From Curtobacterium ammoniigenes NBRC 101786 (GTDB lineage: Bacteria > Actinomycetota > Actinomycetes > Actinomycetales > Microbacteriaceae), in NCBI RefSeq assembly GCF_001571045.1, contig NZ_BCSV01000001.1:496001-560000 (forward strand): a stretch of DNA of 64,000 nucleotides, in the 5' to 3' direction. Both the position numbers and the translations under genes were made by a program. Shown here one piece after another: positions 27,574 to 36,361 of the stretch (position 1 is its first letter; each line of letters starts with the position of its first letter). Under the pieces are notes generated by a model. That model searched no databases. It was not told where the DNA came from and worked only from the letters and a program-made list of their open reading frames with translations.

Positions 27574-29088
27574 GTGACGGCGAGCCATCTCGAGATCGAG
27601 CGCACCTATGACCTGCCCGAGGGTGTCGCACCACCGTCGCTGGACGGCGTCGCGACGATCGTCGGCAGCGAACGGCTCGATCCGTTCGAGCTCGACGCGA
27701 CCTACTGGGACACCGCGAACTATGACCTCGTGGCGGCACGCGTCACCGTTCGCCGACGGACGGGAGGCCCGGATGCCGGATGGCACATCAAGCGCGCCGC
27801 CTCCGACACGCATCGCGAAGAGCAGCATTTCCCGCTGACCGACGACCCGGACTCGGTCCCTGCGGCGCTCCTGGACGCGCTGTTCATCGAGCGGCGCGGT
27901 CGAGCACTCACTCCCATCGTGCGCATCCAGACGCAGCGCACCGTCACCCGGCTGCTTGACAGCGCGGGCACGCAGATCGCTGAGATCGCCGACGATGCGG
28001 TCACTGCATCAAGACTCGACGCAGACGCACACGGACCGCGCCACTGGCGCGAGGTCGAGGTCGAGCTCACCGGGGTCGACGCGGACGACGCTTCGGCCGT
28101 GATCGGAGCGCTCGACGAGCGATTCGCTGCGATCGGCGCCGGTCCGGCGGCCGTCTCCTCCAAGCTCGCCCGCGGGTTGGCGGGCGCGAGCGTGCCGCGC
28201 CTGACGCGTGGTGAGAAGCCGGAGAAAGGAACGGCCGCACGCGTGCTTCGGAAGCGGTTGAAGCGCCTCCGTGCCGAGCTGGTCGACCAGGCGAGCCTGT
28301 TGGCGCAGCACACGGATGGGTCGGCCGCAGACATCGGACGGACCGCAGCCGCCGCCGTCCGCGTCGACGCGCTCCTCAGCGTCTACCGGCCCGCGTTCGG
28401 GGTGGACCCCACCACGGAGGCCGCAGTCGCCGCCGCCGCGCACCTCGCCGAGCGCGCGGCGCGGGCCGAGCGGAGCGAACGCCTCATGCGCGATCTGCAC
28501 GTCGCCGCGGTCCCGGCGGTCGACGCGCTCGTTCCCGCGCGAGCTCGTGCGCGGGTACAGGACCGGTGTTCGGCGCTTCGCGATCGGTCCATCGCGGACC
28601 TCGCGGCGTTCGTGGCCTCGCAGGAGTTCGTCACGCTGCTCGAGGTGCTCGACGAGGTCGTCGAGCGACCGGCACCCACCGACTGGTCGCTTCGCACTCC
28701 GAAGACCGTTGCGCAGGACGTGACCGCCGATTGGAAGCGGCGGGCCCAGGAGGCGGTGCAGAATGCCTTCGGGTCCGGTGACGGCCGGGACGCGCTCACC
28801 ACGACCGAGGCCGCGTGGCATGGGACGACGCGGTTGCGGCTCGGAATGGAGGCGCTCGGCGACGACGCATACCCGCACGCCCTGCTCCGCCGCGTCACCG
28901 CCGCATCGGACGTGCTCACCGTGCGCGCCCAGGCACTCTTCGCGCTCACGGAACTCCAACAGCTGGCGGCCGGTGAGGCGCGCGTGGATCCCGCGGAGGC
29001 GTTCGGACTCGGTGCGCTCGCAGCGGAGCGCGCACGGGCAGCCGACGACGCGCACGAACTGGCCATGCGCGCGCTCGGCAACGGGTGA
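27574..29088 (+). CDS. CYTH-CHAD domain protein
   Basis: The 504-residue protein joins an N-terminal CYTH domain (residues ~4-200: LEIERTYDL, LDATYWDTANYDLVAARVTV, RRRTGGPDAGWHIK) to a C-terminal CHAD domain (from ~215: LRKRLKRLRAELVDQ, AAVPAVDALVPA). CYTH domains act on triphosphates, and CHAD domains bind polyphosphate through conserved basic residues. The ExExK metal/phosphate motif reads E-I-E-R-T here, so its lysine is missing. CAGGAGG precedes the GTG. The close distance to the SNF2 gene suggests co-transcription; a functional link is not established. Confidence 0.92.
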   Translation: MTASHLEIERTYDLPEGVAPPSLDGVATIVGSERLDPFELDATYWDTANYDLVAARVTVRRRTGGPDAGWHIKRAASDTHREEQHFPLTDDPDSVPAALLDALFIERRGRALTPIVRIQTQRTVTRLLDSAGTQIAEIADDAVTASRLDADAHGPRHWREVEVELTGVDADDASAVIGALDERFAAIGAGPAAVSSKLARGLAGASVPRLTRGEKPEKGTAARVLRKRLKRLRAELVDQASLLAQHTDGSAADIGRTAAAAVRVDALLSVYRPAFGVDPTTEAAVAAAAHLAERAARAERSERLMRDLHVAAVPAVDALVPARARARVQDRCSALRDRSIADLAAFVASQEFVTLLEVLDEVVERPAPTDWSLRTPKTVAQDVTADWKRRAQEAVQNAFGSGDGRDALTTTEAAWHGTTRLRLGMEALGDDAYPHALLRRVTAASDVLTVRAQALFALTELQQLAAGEARVDPAEAFGLGALAAERARAADDAHELAMRALGNG

Positions 29089-29160
29089 GCCTCCGGTATC
29101 AGCGGTGACTGCTGCACCGGATGCGACCGCAGTTGCGATCCCGGGAGCGTCTCGACCTGG

Positions 29161-31296
29161 TCAGTCGCGCCGGACGAGTCCCAGCACATCGAGAATCCAC
29201 GCGAGCTCGAACGCGCGCTCGTGCCAGCCGTCGTATCGACCGCTCACACCGCCGTGTCCGGCAGCCATCTCCGTTTTGAGGAGGACCGGAGCACCGACCT
29301 CACGGAGCCGTGCCGTCCACTTCGCCGGCTCGACGTAGAGCACTCGAGTGTCGTTGATGCTGGTGACGGCGAGGATTCGCGGATAGGCGACGTCGTCACG
29401 GACATTCTCGTAGGGGGAGTACTCGCTCATGTACCGGTAGACGTCCGGATCGTGCAGCGGGTCGCCCCACTCATCCCACTCGATGACCGTGAGCGGAAGG
29501 TCGGGGTTGAGGATGCTTGTCAGCGCATCCACGAAGGGCACCGCGGCGAGGATGCCGGCGAAACGGTCCGGGGCGATATTGGCGACCGCCCCCATCAGCA
29601 GACCACCCGCGCTGCCCCCCTCAGCGACGAGGCGCTCGGCGCTGGTTCGGCCTGATCCGATGAGATGGTCGGCGACCGCGACGAAATCAGTGAAGGTGTT
29701 CTTCTTGGTGAGGGTCTTGCCGTTCTCGTACCAATGTCGACCGAGCTCGCCGCCACCGCGAACGTGTGCCACCGCGAACACCACACCGCGGTCGAGCAGT
29801 GAGAGGCGGGGGACGCTGAAGCCCGGGTCGATCGAGTGCTCGTACGAACCGTAGCCGTAGAGGTGCAGCGGAGCAGGAGCCGCAGCCGCCGTATCGCGTC
29901 GGTACACGAGCGAGATCGGAATCCGTGTACCGTCCGGCGCGACGGCCCAGTCGCGTTCCTGCGCGTAGTCCTCGGAGCGGTACCCGCCGAGAACCGGCTG
30001 CCGCTTGAGCACGCTGAGGTCACCGGACGCGAGGTCGAGGTCGAGCACGGTCGACGGTGTCACGAACGACGTGAAGCCGAGCCGCAGCGTCGGCTGATGC
30101 CACTCCGGATTGCCGCCGAGGCCGGCGGAGTAGAGCTCTTCATCGAACGGGATCTCGTGCGCATCCCCGTAGGCGTCTCCGGTGATCGGGATGACCGCGA
30201 CGCGGGGGAGCGCCTCCGACCGGTACTCGAGCGCCAGATGACCCGCGAACGCATCCACCGACTCGATGCGGCGTTCGGCGTCGTGGCGAACAACGAGCCG
30301 ACGATCCGTGGTGGAGGTCGGGTCGTCCGCGGGCACGTCGATGAGCTCGAAATTCTCGGCGCCGTCATTGTGCAGGATGAGCAGCCGGTCGCTCCCGCCG
30401 ACGATGGCGTGTTCGACGTCGTATTCAACGCCCTCACGGCGAGGCCAGACGACCTGGAACTCCCCAGTGGGGTCGGAGGCGTCGAGCAGGTGCACTTCCG
30501 ATGTGATCTTGGACCCGAGCTCGATGACGAGGTACTGCGAGGATCGCGTCACGCCGACGCCCACCCAGTACCGCTCGTCGGGTTCGTCGAACACGACCAC
30601 GTCGTCGGAGATCGGGGTGCCCACGCGGTGACGCCAGATCCGATCAGGGCGCCAGGACTCGTCGACGGTCGGATAGAAGACGAATCGACCGGACGGGTCG
30701 AACGTCGCGCCCGCCCCGGTGTTCGGGATGACGTCGGACAAGTCGGCGCCGGTGCGGAGGTCTCGGACGTGCAGCACGTACCGTTCGTCGCCCTCGACAT
30801 CGATGCCGTAGAGCAGCCGGTGGCCGTCGTCGCTGACATCGAAGCTGCCGATCGCGAAGAAGTCGTGCCCGGCGGCGGCGGCGTTGCTGTCGAGGATGAT
30901 CTGCTCGCCCTCGAGCGTGGCGCCGTCGTCGACGCTCGGGGGCGTCCAGTCGGCCGCGTCGGCGATCGGAGCCCGGCAATGCACGCCGTACTGGCTGCCT
31001 TCCGCCGTCCGCGTGTAGTACCACCAGTCGCCCATCCGGACGGGAACGCTGAGGTCGGTCTCCTGGACCCGTGACTTGATCTCGTTGAAGATCTCCTCGC
31101 GGAGCGGGGCGAGGTGGGCCGTCTGGTGCTCGGTGTACCGGTTCTCCGCGTCCAGGTAGGCGATGGTCTCGGGTGACTCCTTGTCACGGAGCCATTCGTA
31201 GTCGTCGACGAACTCGATGCCGTGATGTTCCCGACGAGCCGGATGTTTCGGCGCGATCGGAGGGGTGTCCTGCTGCTGGGCGTGCTCGTCGGTCAC
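29161..31296 (-). CDS. S9 (prolyl oligopeptidase / oligopeptidase B-like) peptidase
   Basis: The 711-residue protein has an N-terminal beta-propeller half starting with HPARREHHGIEFVDDYEWLR and a C-terminal alpha/beta hydrolase half. The triad is visible: serine in GGSAGGLLMG, aspartate in NDTRVLYVEPAKW and histidine in GHGGVSGRY. No signal peptide is evident, so it is probably cytoplasmic and cleaves short peptides, perhaps after basic residues as oligopeptidase B does. GTG at 31296 is chosen because similarity starts soon after and a -10 element lies seven bases upstream; 33 bases of open frame precede it. Confidence 0.93.
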   Translation of the reverse strand: MTDEHAQQQDTPPIAPKHPARREHHGIEFVDDYEWLRDKESPETIAYLDAENRYTEHQTAHLAPLREEIFNEIKSRVQETDLSVPVRMGDWWYYTRTAEGSQYGVHCRAPIADAADWTPPSVDDGATLEGEQIILDSNAAAAGHDFFAIGSFDVSDDGHRLLYGIDVEGDERYVLHVRDLRTGADLSDVIPNTGAGATFDPSGRFVFYPTVDESWRPDRIWRHRVGTPISDDVVVFDEPDERYWVGVGVTRSSQYLVIELGSKITSEVHLLDASDPTGEFQVVWPRREGVEYDVEHAIVGGSDRLLILHNDGAENFELIDVPADDPTSTTDRRLVVRHDAERRIESVDAFAGHLALEYRSEALPRVAVIPITGDAYGDAHEIPFDEELYSAGLGGNPEWHQPTLRLGFTSFVTPSTVLDLDLASGDLSVLKRQPVLGGYRSEDYAQERDWAVAPDGTRIPISLVYRRDTAAAAPAPLHLYGYGSYEHSIDPGFSVPRLSLLDRGVVFAVAHVRGGGELGRHWYENGKTLTKKNTFTDFVAVADHLIGSGRTSAERLVAEGGSAGGLLMGAVANIAPDRFAGILAAVPFVDALTSILNPDLPLTVIEWDEWGDPLHDPDVYRYMSEYSPYENVRDDVAYPRILAVTSINDTRVLYVEPAKWTARLREVGAPVLLKTEMAAGHGGVSGRYDGWHERAFELAWILDVLGLVRRD

Positions 31297-31303
31297 GCGG
31301 TCC

Positions 31304-31309
31304 AGCCTA
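31304..31309 (-). promoter_or_regulatory. -10 element of the S9 peptidase gene
   Basis: On the minus strand TAGGCT ends seven bases before the GTG start. It is back-to-back with the amidohydrolase promoter. Confidence 0.45.
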
Positions 31310-31357
31310 TTGCGGTCCGCTGACCGCACCGCAGCCCGCCGACGTGCGCAGCGAGGC

Positions 31358-31363
31358 TAGCGT
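31358..31363 (+). promoter_or_regulatory. -10 element of the amidohydrolase gene
   Basis: TAGCGT ends six bases before the ATG at 31370. There is no ribosome binding site, so the transcript is probably leaderless. Confidence 0.55.
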
Positions 31364-31369
31364 GGCGTC

Positions 31370-32575
31370 ATGACCAATTCGTTCGCCATCACCGGAGCCC
31401 ATGTCGTCCCCATCAGTGCCGAGGAGGTTGACTCCGGCACGGTCGTCGTTCAGGACGGCCGGATCGTCGCGGTGGGAGCCGAGGTCTCCATTCCCGACGG
31501 CATGCCCGTGATCGATGCGCAGGGAGCGTGGGTCCTGCCCGGCTTCATCGAGGCGCACGGTCACGTCGGCATCCACGAGGAGGCCAACGGCGAAGCCGGC
31601 AACGACACGAACGAGATGACCGGCCCGAACATGGCCGCCGTGCGTGCGATCGATGCCATCGACATCGATGACGAGGGATTCCGCGACGCACTCTCGGGCG
31701 GTGTCACCGCGATCGTGGTGAAGCCCGGCTCGGGCAACCCGATCGGTGGTCAGACCGTCGCGATCAAGACGTGGGGTGGCCGAACGATCGACGAGCAGCT
31801 CATCTCGGATTCGGTGAGCGTGAAGAGCGCGCTCGGCGAGAACCCGAAACGCGTCTACGGCGGCAAGGGGCAGACGCCCTCCACGCGCCTGGGTGTCGCG
31901 AAGATCATCCGCGAAGCCTTCGTCGACGCACAGAACTATCGGGCCGCGCGCGACGCAGCGGCGAAGAAGGGCGAGCCGTTCGCGCGCGACCTCACGAAGG
32001 AGACACTCGTCCGCGTCCTCGATGGTGAACTGGCTTGGGATCAGCACACCCATCGACACGACGACATCGCGACGGCGATCCGGCTGTCCGAGGAGTTCGG
32101 CTACCGGCTCGTGATCAACCACGGCACGGAAGGGCACAAGCTCGCCGACCTGCTTGCGGAGAAGGACATTCCGGTGATCTTCGGCCCGATGTTCACGAGC
32201 CGCTCCAAGGTCGAGCTGCGCGATCGCGGGATTCCGAACCTCGCGGCGATCGCCGCGGCCGGTGTCCGGGTCGCGATCACGACGGACGCTCCCGTCGTGC
32301 CGATCAACATGCTCGTGACGCAGGCGAGCATGGCGGTGCGCGACGGCCTGCCGCGCGCGACCGCCCTCGAGGCGCTCACGGTCAACCCTGCGTCGTTCCT
32401 CGGGTTCGGCGAGCGCGTCGGCAAGCTCGCACCGGGATACGACGCGGACATCGTGCTCTGGTCGGGCGACCCGCTCGACACGGCCTCCCGTGCGCTGCGC
32501 GTCTGGATCGATGGTGCGGAGGTCTACACCTGGGACGCCGAGACGCACCGCGGCATCACGGTCCCGCGGTTCTGA
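31370..32575 (+). CDS. Amidohydrolase (imidazolonepropionase-like)
   Basis: The 401-residue protein belongs to the metal-dependent amidohydrolase superfamily. The first metal-binding HxH is in IEAHGHVGIHEE. GVTAIVVKPGSGNPIGGQTV, NHGTEGHKLAD and ITTDAPVVPINML (distal aspartate) follow, and the C-terminal beta-sandwich closes the composite layer (LAPGYDADIVLWSGDP). The N-terminal part supplies the same sandwich (DSGTVVVQDGRIVAVGAE). Substrate unknown; family members hydrolyse cyclic amides or act as dipeptidases. It is divergent from the S9 peptidase gene, suggesting but not proving a peptide-degradation role. Confidence 0.92.
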   Translation: MTNSFAITGAHVVPISAEEVDSGTVVVQDGRIVAVGAEVSIPDGMPVIDAQGAWVLPGFIEAHGHVGIHEEANGEAGNDTNEMTGPNMAAVRAIDAIDIDDEGFRDALSGGVTAIVVKPGSGNPIGGQTVAIKTWGGRTIDEQLISDSVSVKSALGENPKRVYGGKGQTPSTRLGVAKIIREAFVDAQNYRAARDAAAKKGEPFARDLTKETLVRVLDGELAWDQHTHRHDDIATAIRLSEEFGYRLVINHGTEGHKLADLLAEKDIPVIFGPMFTSRSKVELRDRGIPNLAAIAAAGVRVAITTDAPVVPINMLVTQASMAVRDGLPRATALEALTVNPASFLGFGERVGKLAPGYDADIVLWSGDPLDTASRALRVWIDGAEVYTWDAETHRGITVPRF

Positions 32576-32609
32576 CTCGCCGCCCAGCGGACGCTGAACC
32601 GGAGGGGCA

Positions 32610-32636
32610 CCCGGTGCGGGCGTTGTCCGCACCGGG
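32610..32636. terminator. Bidirectional terminator between convergent genes
   Basis: CCCGGTGCGG at 32610-32619 and CCGCACCGGG at 32627-32636 form a perfect 10-bp stem with a seven-base loop, placed between the ends of the amidohydrolase and lyase genes. Confidence 0.75.
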
Positions 32637-32650
32637 GGCCCGCCGGGTCG

Positions 32651-33541
32651 CTACTCGGTCCGGTCGTGAAGGAATGCGTTGATCGCGTCCGACAGATCGC
32701 GGTCGATCGCGTGCGGTGCGCCGTCGAGCGTGCGGATCGGCGCGGCGCCCCGCACGCTCGAGGCCAGCCAGAGCGCGTCGGCGCTCCGGATGTCCGCGAC
32801 GGTCAGCAGTTCGAACGCGGTGTCGATCCCGCGCTCCGCAGCGAATCGGAAGATGTCTGCCTGGGTCGTGCCCGGGAGGATCCCGATGTCGGTGCGCGGC
32901 GTCACGAGCCGCCCATCGATCGCGGCGATCACGTTCGCCCGGGGGGCTTCGAGGACGTAGCCATCGGTCGAGACGAAGATCGCGTCGTCCGCGCCACGCC
33001 GCTCCGCCTCACGAACGGCAGCCATGTTCAGGGCGTACGACAGCGTCTTCGCGCCTTGCAGGAGCCACGGAGACGTCCGCGCGACATCGTGACGGTAGCC
33101 GCGGTCCAGGGTGACGACGGCGATTCCCGCGGTCCGCGCCTCCGTCGAGTCGCCCGATGGAGCCGCGTAGACCCATCCGGTCGGGCGGCCGGAGCCCTCG
33201 ACGCCGCGACTCAGAGTCGTCTTGGCGAACGCTTCTTCAACGGGGTCGAGTTCGGCGACGGCGGCCTCTATCGCTCGGCGCCAGGCGTCGATGTCCGGTG
33301 CGGGGAGGTCGAGCATCTGGGCGGAGCGCGCGAATCGAGCGAGATGCGCTTCGAGCGCCTGGGGGCGCCCGTCGGTCACGGTGATCGTCTCGAAGATGCC
33401 GTCGCCACGGGTGATCCCCAGGTCGGTCACGGCGATGTGCGCCTCAACCGGGCCGGCGAACTCGAACGCATCGGCGGCAGGATCGTGCGCTGGGGCGTCG
33501 AGTGACGGACGATTCAGGATGGCGAGCACGGTTTCGGTCAT
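32651..33541 (-). CDS. pabC: Class IV aminotransferase-fold enzyme, probable 4-amino-4-deoxychorismate lyase
   Basis: The 296-residue PLP enzyme has the class IV fold: ITRGDGIFETITVTDGRP, GAKTLSYALNMAAVREAERR (PLP lysine), ADDAIFVSTDGYVLEAPRAN and GILPGTTQADIF. These fit both aminodeoxychorismate lyase and branched-chain/D-amino-acid aminotransferases. Lyase is favoured because pabB is in the window and the length is right, but the genes are 20 kb apart, so the assignment is moderate. The product would be p-aminobenzoate. CAGGAT ends six bases before the ATG and may be its -10 element. Symbol is provisional. Confidence 0.75.
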   Translation of the reverse strand: MTETVLAILNRPSLDAPAHDPAADAFEFAGPVEAHIAVTDLGITRGDGIFETITVTDGRPQALEAHLARFARSAQMLDLPAPDIDAWRRAIEAAVAELDPVEEAFAKTTLSRGVEGSGRPTGWVYAAPSGDSTEARTAGIAVVTLDRGYRHDVARTSPWLLQGAKTLSYALNMAAVREAERRGADDAIFVSTDGYVLEAPRANVIAAIDGRLVTPRTDIGILPGTTQADIFRFAAERGIDTAFELLTVADIRSADALWLASSVRGAAPIRTLDGAPHAIDRDLSDAINAFLHDRTE

Positions 33542-33580
33542 GCGCCCATCCTGGCCCAGGTCGGCGTCGTCGGCAGCGAC

Positions 33581-33931
33581 TCAACGACCCCTGGGGATGG
33601 CGCCGAGCAGTTTCCACACGGCGGCGGAGAGCTCGGGGTGGAGCAGCGCGATGCGGCGGAGACGGTGGTATTCCTCGCCGAGCTCCGTGCCCTGCCCGGA
33701 GGCGGGGTGCATTGCCCACCGAGACGCGCGCTGCGACAGCGCGCCGTCCATCTCGAGCGACTCTTCGCGCAGGATCAGCACGACCTGCTCGTCGACGGTG
33801 GGGAGCATCGGCATGAACTCCCACGGGTCGTCGCCCATCCGTGACCGGTGCTCGACGAGCATGGCGATCTCTTCGGCAGCCTCGGCGCGCAGCACCTCGA
33901 GGCTGCGTCCGGGCATTCGGGACTCAGCCAT
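33581..33931 (-). CDS. Hypothetical protein, 116 residues
   Basis: This is a small soluble protein of 116 residues with several helical-looking segments: RSLEVLRAEAAEEIAMLVEH, VDEQVVLILREESLEMDGAL and LGEEYHRLRRIALLHPELSA. No membrane segment or known motif is visible. The ATG at 33931 is preceded by GGGGG at suitable spacing. It lies 39 bases after the start of the pabC-like gene on the same strand and is divergent from the Nudix gene. Function unknown. Confidence 0.72.
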   Translation of the reverse strand: MAESRMPGRSLEVLRAEAAEEIAMLVEHRSRMGDDPWEFMPMLPTVDEQVVLILREESLEMDGALSQRASRWAMHPASGQGTELGEEYHRLRRIALLHPELSAAVWKLLGAIPRGR

Positions 33932-33995
33932 GATGCCCCCGCAGCACGCCTGCCATTTTTCAAGCGTACGCCAGCCGTTGGGCGAGACTTGTCGT

Positions 33996-34514
33996 ATGCA
34001 GACTCCCGATGGGGCGGTTGCCGGCGTGGCTGGGCGGCATCCCGACGTCGTCGTCGTGTACCTCCTGCGCCACGGCGAGGGCGGCGACGAGGTCCTGCTC
34101 GGGGAGAAGCGCCGCGGGCTCGGCACCGGCAACATCGTCGCGCCGGGCGGCAAGCGCGAGCCGGGCGAGTCGGCAGCGGCCGCCGCCTGCCGGGAGGTCC
34201 GCGAGGAAGTCGGCGTCGCCGTGCGACCCGCGGATCTCGAGCACCGCGGCACGCTCGACTACCGGTTTCCGCACCGGCCGGAGTGGACGCAGCGGTCCGA
34301 CGTGTTCGTCGCGCGCCGGTGGACCGGGCCCGTCTCGCCGTCGGCCGAGCTCGACGCCGACTGGGTTCCGGTGAACGAGATCCCGTACGAACGGATGTGG
34401 TCGGATGCTCGGCACTGGCTCCCCGACGTCCTTCGCGGTGGCTTCGTGCAAGCGCGATTCGACTTCGGGGCCGACAATCGGAGTGTGGCCTGGACGAGTT
34501 CGAGCGCGGGCTGA
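33996..34514 (+). CDS. Nudix hydrolase, probable 8-oxo-dGTP/nucleotide diphosphatase
   Basis: The 172-residue protein has an intact Nudix box, GKREPGESAAAAACREVREE followed by VGV, matching GX5EX7REUXEEXGU. The core fold runs from about residue 18 (DVVVVYLLRHGEGGDEVLLG) to 150. The pattern resembles MTH1/MutT-type sanitising enzymes, but the substrate cannot be fixed. No ribosome binding site is visible before the ATG; GAGACT ends six bases upstream and may be a poor -10 element. It is convergent with the antiporter gene 24 bases away. Confidence 0.9.
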   Translation: MQTPDGAVAGVAGRHPDVVVVYLLRHGEGGDEVLLGEKRRGLGTGNIVAPGGKREPGESAAAAACREVREEVGVAVRPADLEHRGTLDYRFPHRPEWTQRSDVFVARRWTGPVSPSAELDADWVPVNEIPYERMWSDARHWLPDVLRGGFVQARFDFGADNRSVAWTSSSAG

Positions 34515-34538
34515 CCGCCGGCGCATCTCCCGCCCATC

Positions 34539-36221
34539 TCAGAGACGGGACCGCGCCGACATCGACGAGTCCATCGCCAGCTCTTCCGCATCGAGATTGA
34601 GCAGCACGCGGCGCATCACCTCTTCGTCGAGGGACCCCTGCTCGCGCTCGGCGAGCACGATCTCACGCCGACGGGCGAGCAGCGCACGTCGAATGTCCTG
34701 CACCCCCTGCAGCAGCGGCGGCGCCTGTCCGACCTCCTCCGACTCGGTCGCCAGGTCCGTCTCGAGGGTCGCGCGCTGCAGATCGAGTCGGCGGCGGAGG
34801 CGCGACAGCAGCGGGTCGACAGCCTCCGTCCCGTAGACGGAGACCCACTCGTCACGTCGCGCGTCGATGAGGGCGATCGCCGCTTCGGTGGTCTTCTCGG
34901 ACAGCGCGAGCTCGCTCCGCAGATCGCGGGCGCGTTCATCCGGATCCTGCACCCGGAGGGTCCTGATAAGCCACGGCAGGGTGAGCCCCTGCAGCAGCAG
35001 CGTGCCGACCGTCACGACAAAGGCGATGAGGAAGATGGTGTCCTGCGCCGGGATCGCGACCGGCGATGCGACAACGGAGACCGCTGCCGCGAGCGTGACC
35101 ACGCCGCGCATGCCCGTCCACGAGATCACGAGGTTCTCCCGCCAGCTGAGGTCCGGCTCGGTTCTGCCGCGCATCCATCGAAGCCAGCGACGACGGCGCG
35201 TGAGCCGGACGACGAGCGGGCGCAGCCAGCGGCGGTTCACGCGCCTCCGGATCGCGGACTCGAAGATGAACGCGGGCCGGACGAGAATGACGACGCCGAG
35301 GACGACGAAGGCGACGCCGACGCTCTGGCCGAGGCTTCGATGGCTCGCCGCGGCATCGCCGACCACGGCCTGGAGCTGGAGTCCGATGAGCGCGAAGACG
35401 AATCCTTCGAGGAGGACATCGATGCTCGTCCACAGTGGCCGCTCGATGAGACGCGTCCCGTAGCCGTCCTTCGGCGCGTGATAGCCGAGGTACAGCCCGG
35501 CGGTGACGACGGCGATCACGCCGGAGCCCGAGAGATGCTCCGCCACGATGTACGCGGTGAACGGCACGAGCAGTGACATCACGGACTCGACGACCGGATC
35601 GTCGACCCGGCTGCGGAGCCAATGCACCAGCACGCCGAAGATGCCGCCCACGACGAGGCCGACGCCGATCGCGAGGGCGAAGATGCCCAGGTCCTGCCAG
35701 GGTGTGAGCGCGGTGCCGGCGATGATGAGCGTCGCGACGCGCACGAGCGTCAACGACGCAGCATCGTTGATGAGGCTCTCGCCGGACAGGACGCTCATGA
35801 CGCGACGCGGGAGGCCGAGCTTTCGCCCGATCGCGGCGGCGGACACGGCATCCGGGGGCGCCACGATAGCGCCGACGAGGACCGCGGCCGGCAGCGTCAT
35901 ATCCGGGATCAGCAGATACGCGACGAATCCGACGACGACGGCCGTGACGACGACGAGCACGATCCCGAGTCTGCGGATCTGCGGCATCGACTGGCGAAAG
36001 CTCTGCCATGACACGTCCAAGGCCGCGGAATACAGGAGCGGCGGCAGGACGATCGTCAGGATGACTTCCGAGTCGATCGAGATGTGCGGAAGGCCCGGAA
36101 TGAACGACACCGCCAGAGCGACGCCGGTGACGAGCAGTGGCGCCGGCAGCGCTCGCGCCCGGGCTACCGCGGTGACGGCGAGCGAGCCGATCAGGATCGC
36201 GAGGAGTTCGACGATGTCCAC
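34539..36221 (-). CDS. CPA1-family Na+/H+ antiporter
   Basis: The 560-residue protein has about 12 membrane helices in its first ~420 residues and a helical cytoplasmic tail of ~130 residues rich in Glu/Arg. Family signatures include VGAIVAPPDAVSAAAIGRKL and the ion-binding ESLINDAASL motif, with VISWTGMRGVVTLAAA later. It would exchange cytoplasmic Na+ or K+ for H+ in pH and salt homeostasis. GTG at 36221 is chosen because the first helix begins at VDIVELLAIL and GACAAT lies six bases before it, although the frame is open further upstream. Confidence 0.93.
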   Translation of the reverse strand: MDIVELLAILIGSLAVTAVARARALPAPLLVTGVALAVSFIPGLPHISIDSEVILTIVLPPLLYSAALDVSWQSFRQSMPQIRRLGIVLVVVTAVVVGFVAYLLIPDMTLPAAVLVGAIVAPPDAVSAAAIGRKLGLPRRVMSVLSGESLINDAASLTLVRVATLIIAGTALTPWQDLGIFALAIGVGLVVGGIFGVLVHWLRSRVDDPVVESVMSLLVPFTAYIVAEHLSGSGVIAVVTAGLYLGYHAPKDGYGTRLIERPLWTSIDVLLEGFVFALIGLQLQAVVGDAAASHRSLGQSVGVAFVVLGVVILVRPAFIFESAIRRRVNRRWLRPLVVRLTRRRRWLRWMRGRTEPDLSWRENLVISWTGMRGVVTLAAAVSVVASPVAIPAQDTIFLIAFVVTVGTLLLQGLTLPWLIRTLRVQDPDERARDLRSELALSEKTTEAAIALIDARRDEWVSVYGTEAVDPLLSRLRRRLDLQRATLETDLATESEEVGQAPPLLQGVQDIRRALLARRREIVLAEREQGSLDEEVMRRVLLNLDAEELAMDSSMSARSRL

Positions 36222-36227
36222 GGGGCA

Positions 36228-36233
36228 ATTGTC
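36228..36233 (-). promoter_or_regulatory. Possible -10 element of the antiporter gene
   Basis: On the minus strand GACAAT ends exactly six bases before the GTG at 36221, with no ribosome binding site between. Confidence 0.4.
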
Positions 36234-36361
36234 CCAAGCGCTTCCTCGCGGGAGCAGCCCCGAGCGCGGGGCGTTGGATCGGCCGAACGTGAACGTGCGG
36301 GAAACGAATGGTTGCGAGGCCGTGTTGCGCACCTGGAGAGCGGCTGAGAGACTTCCCCCCG

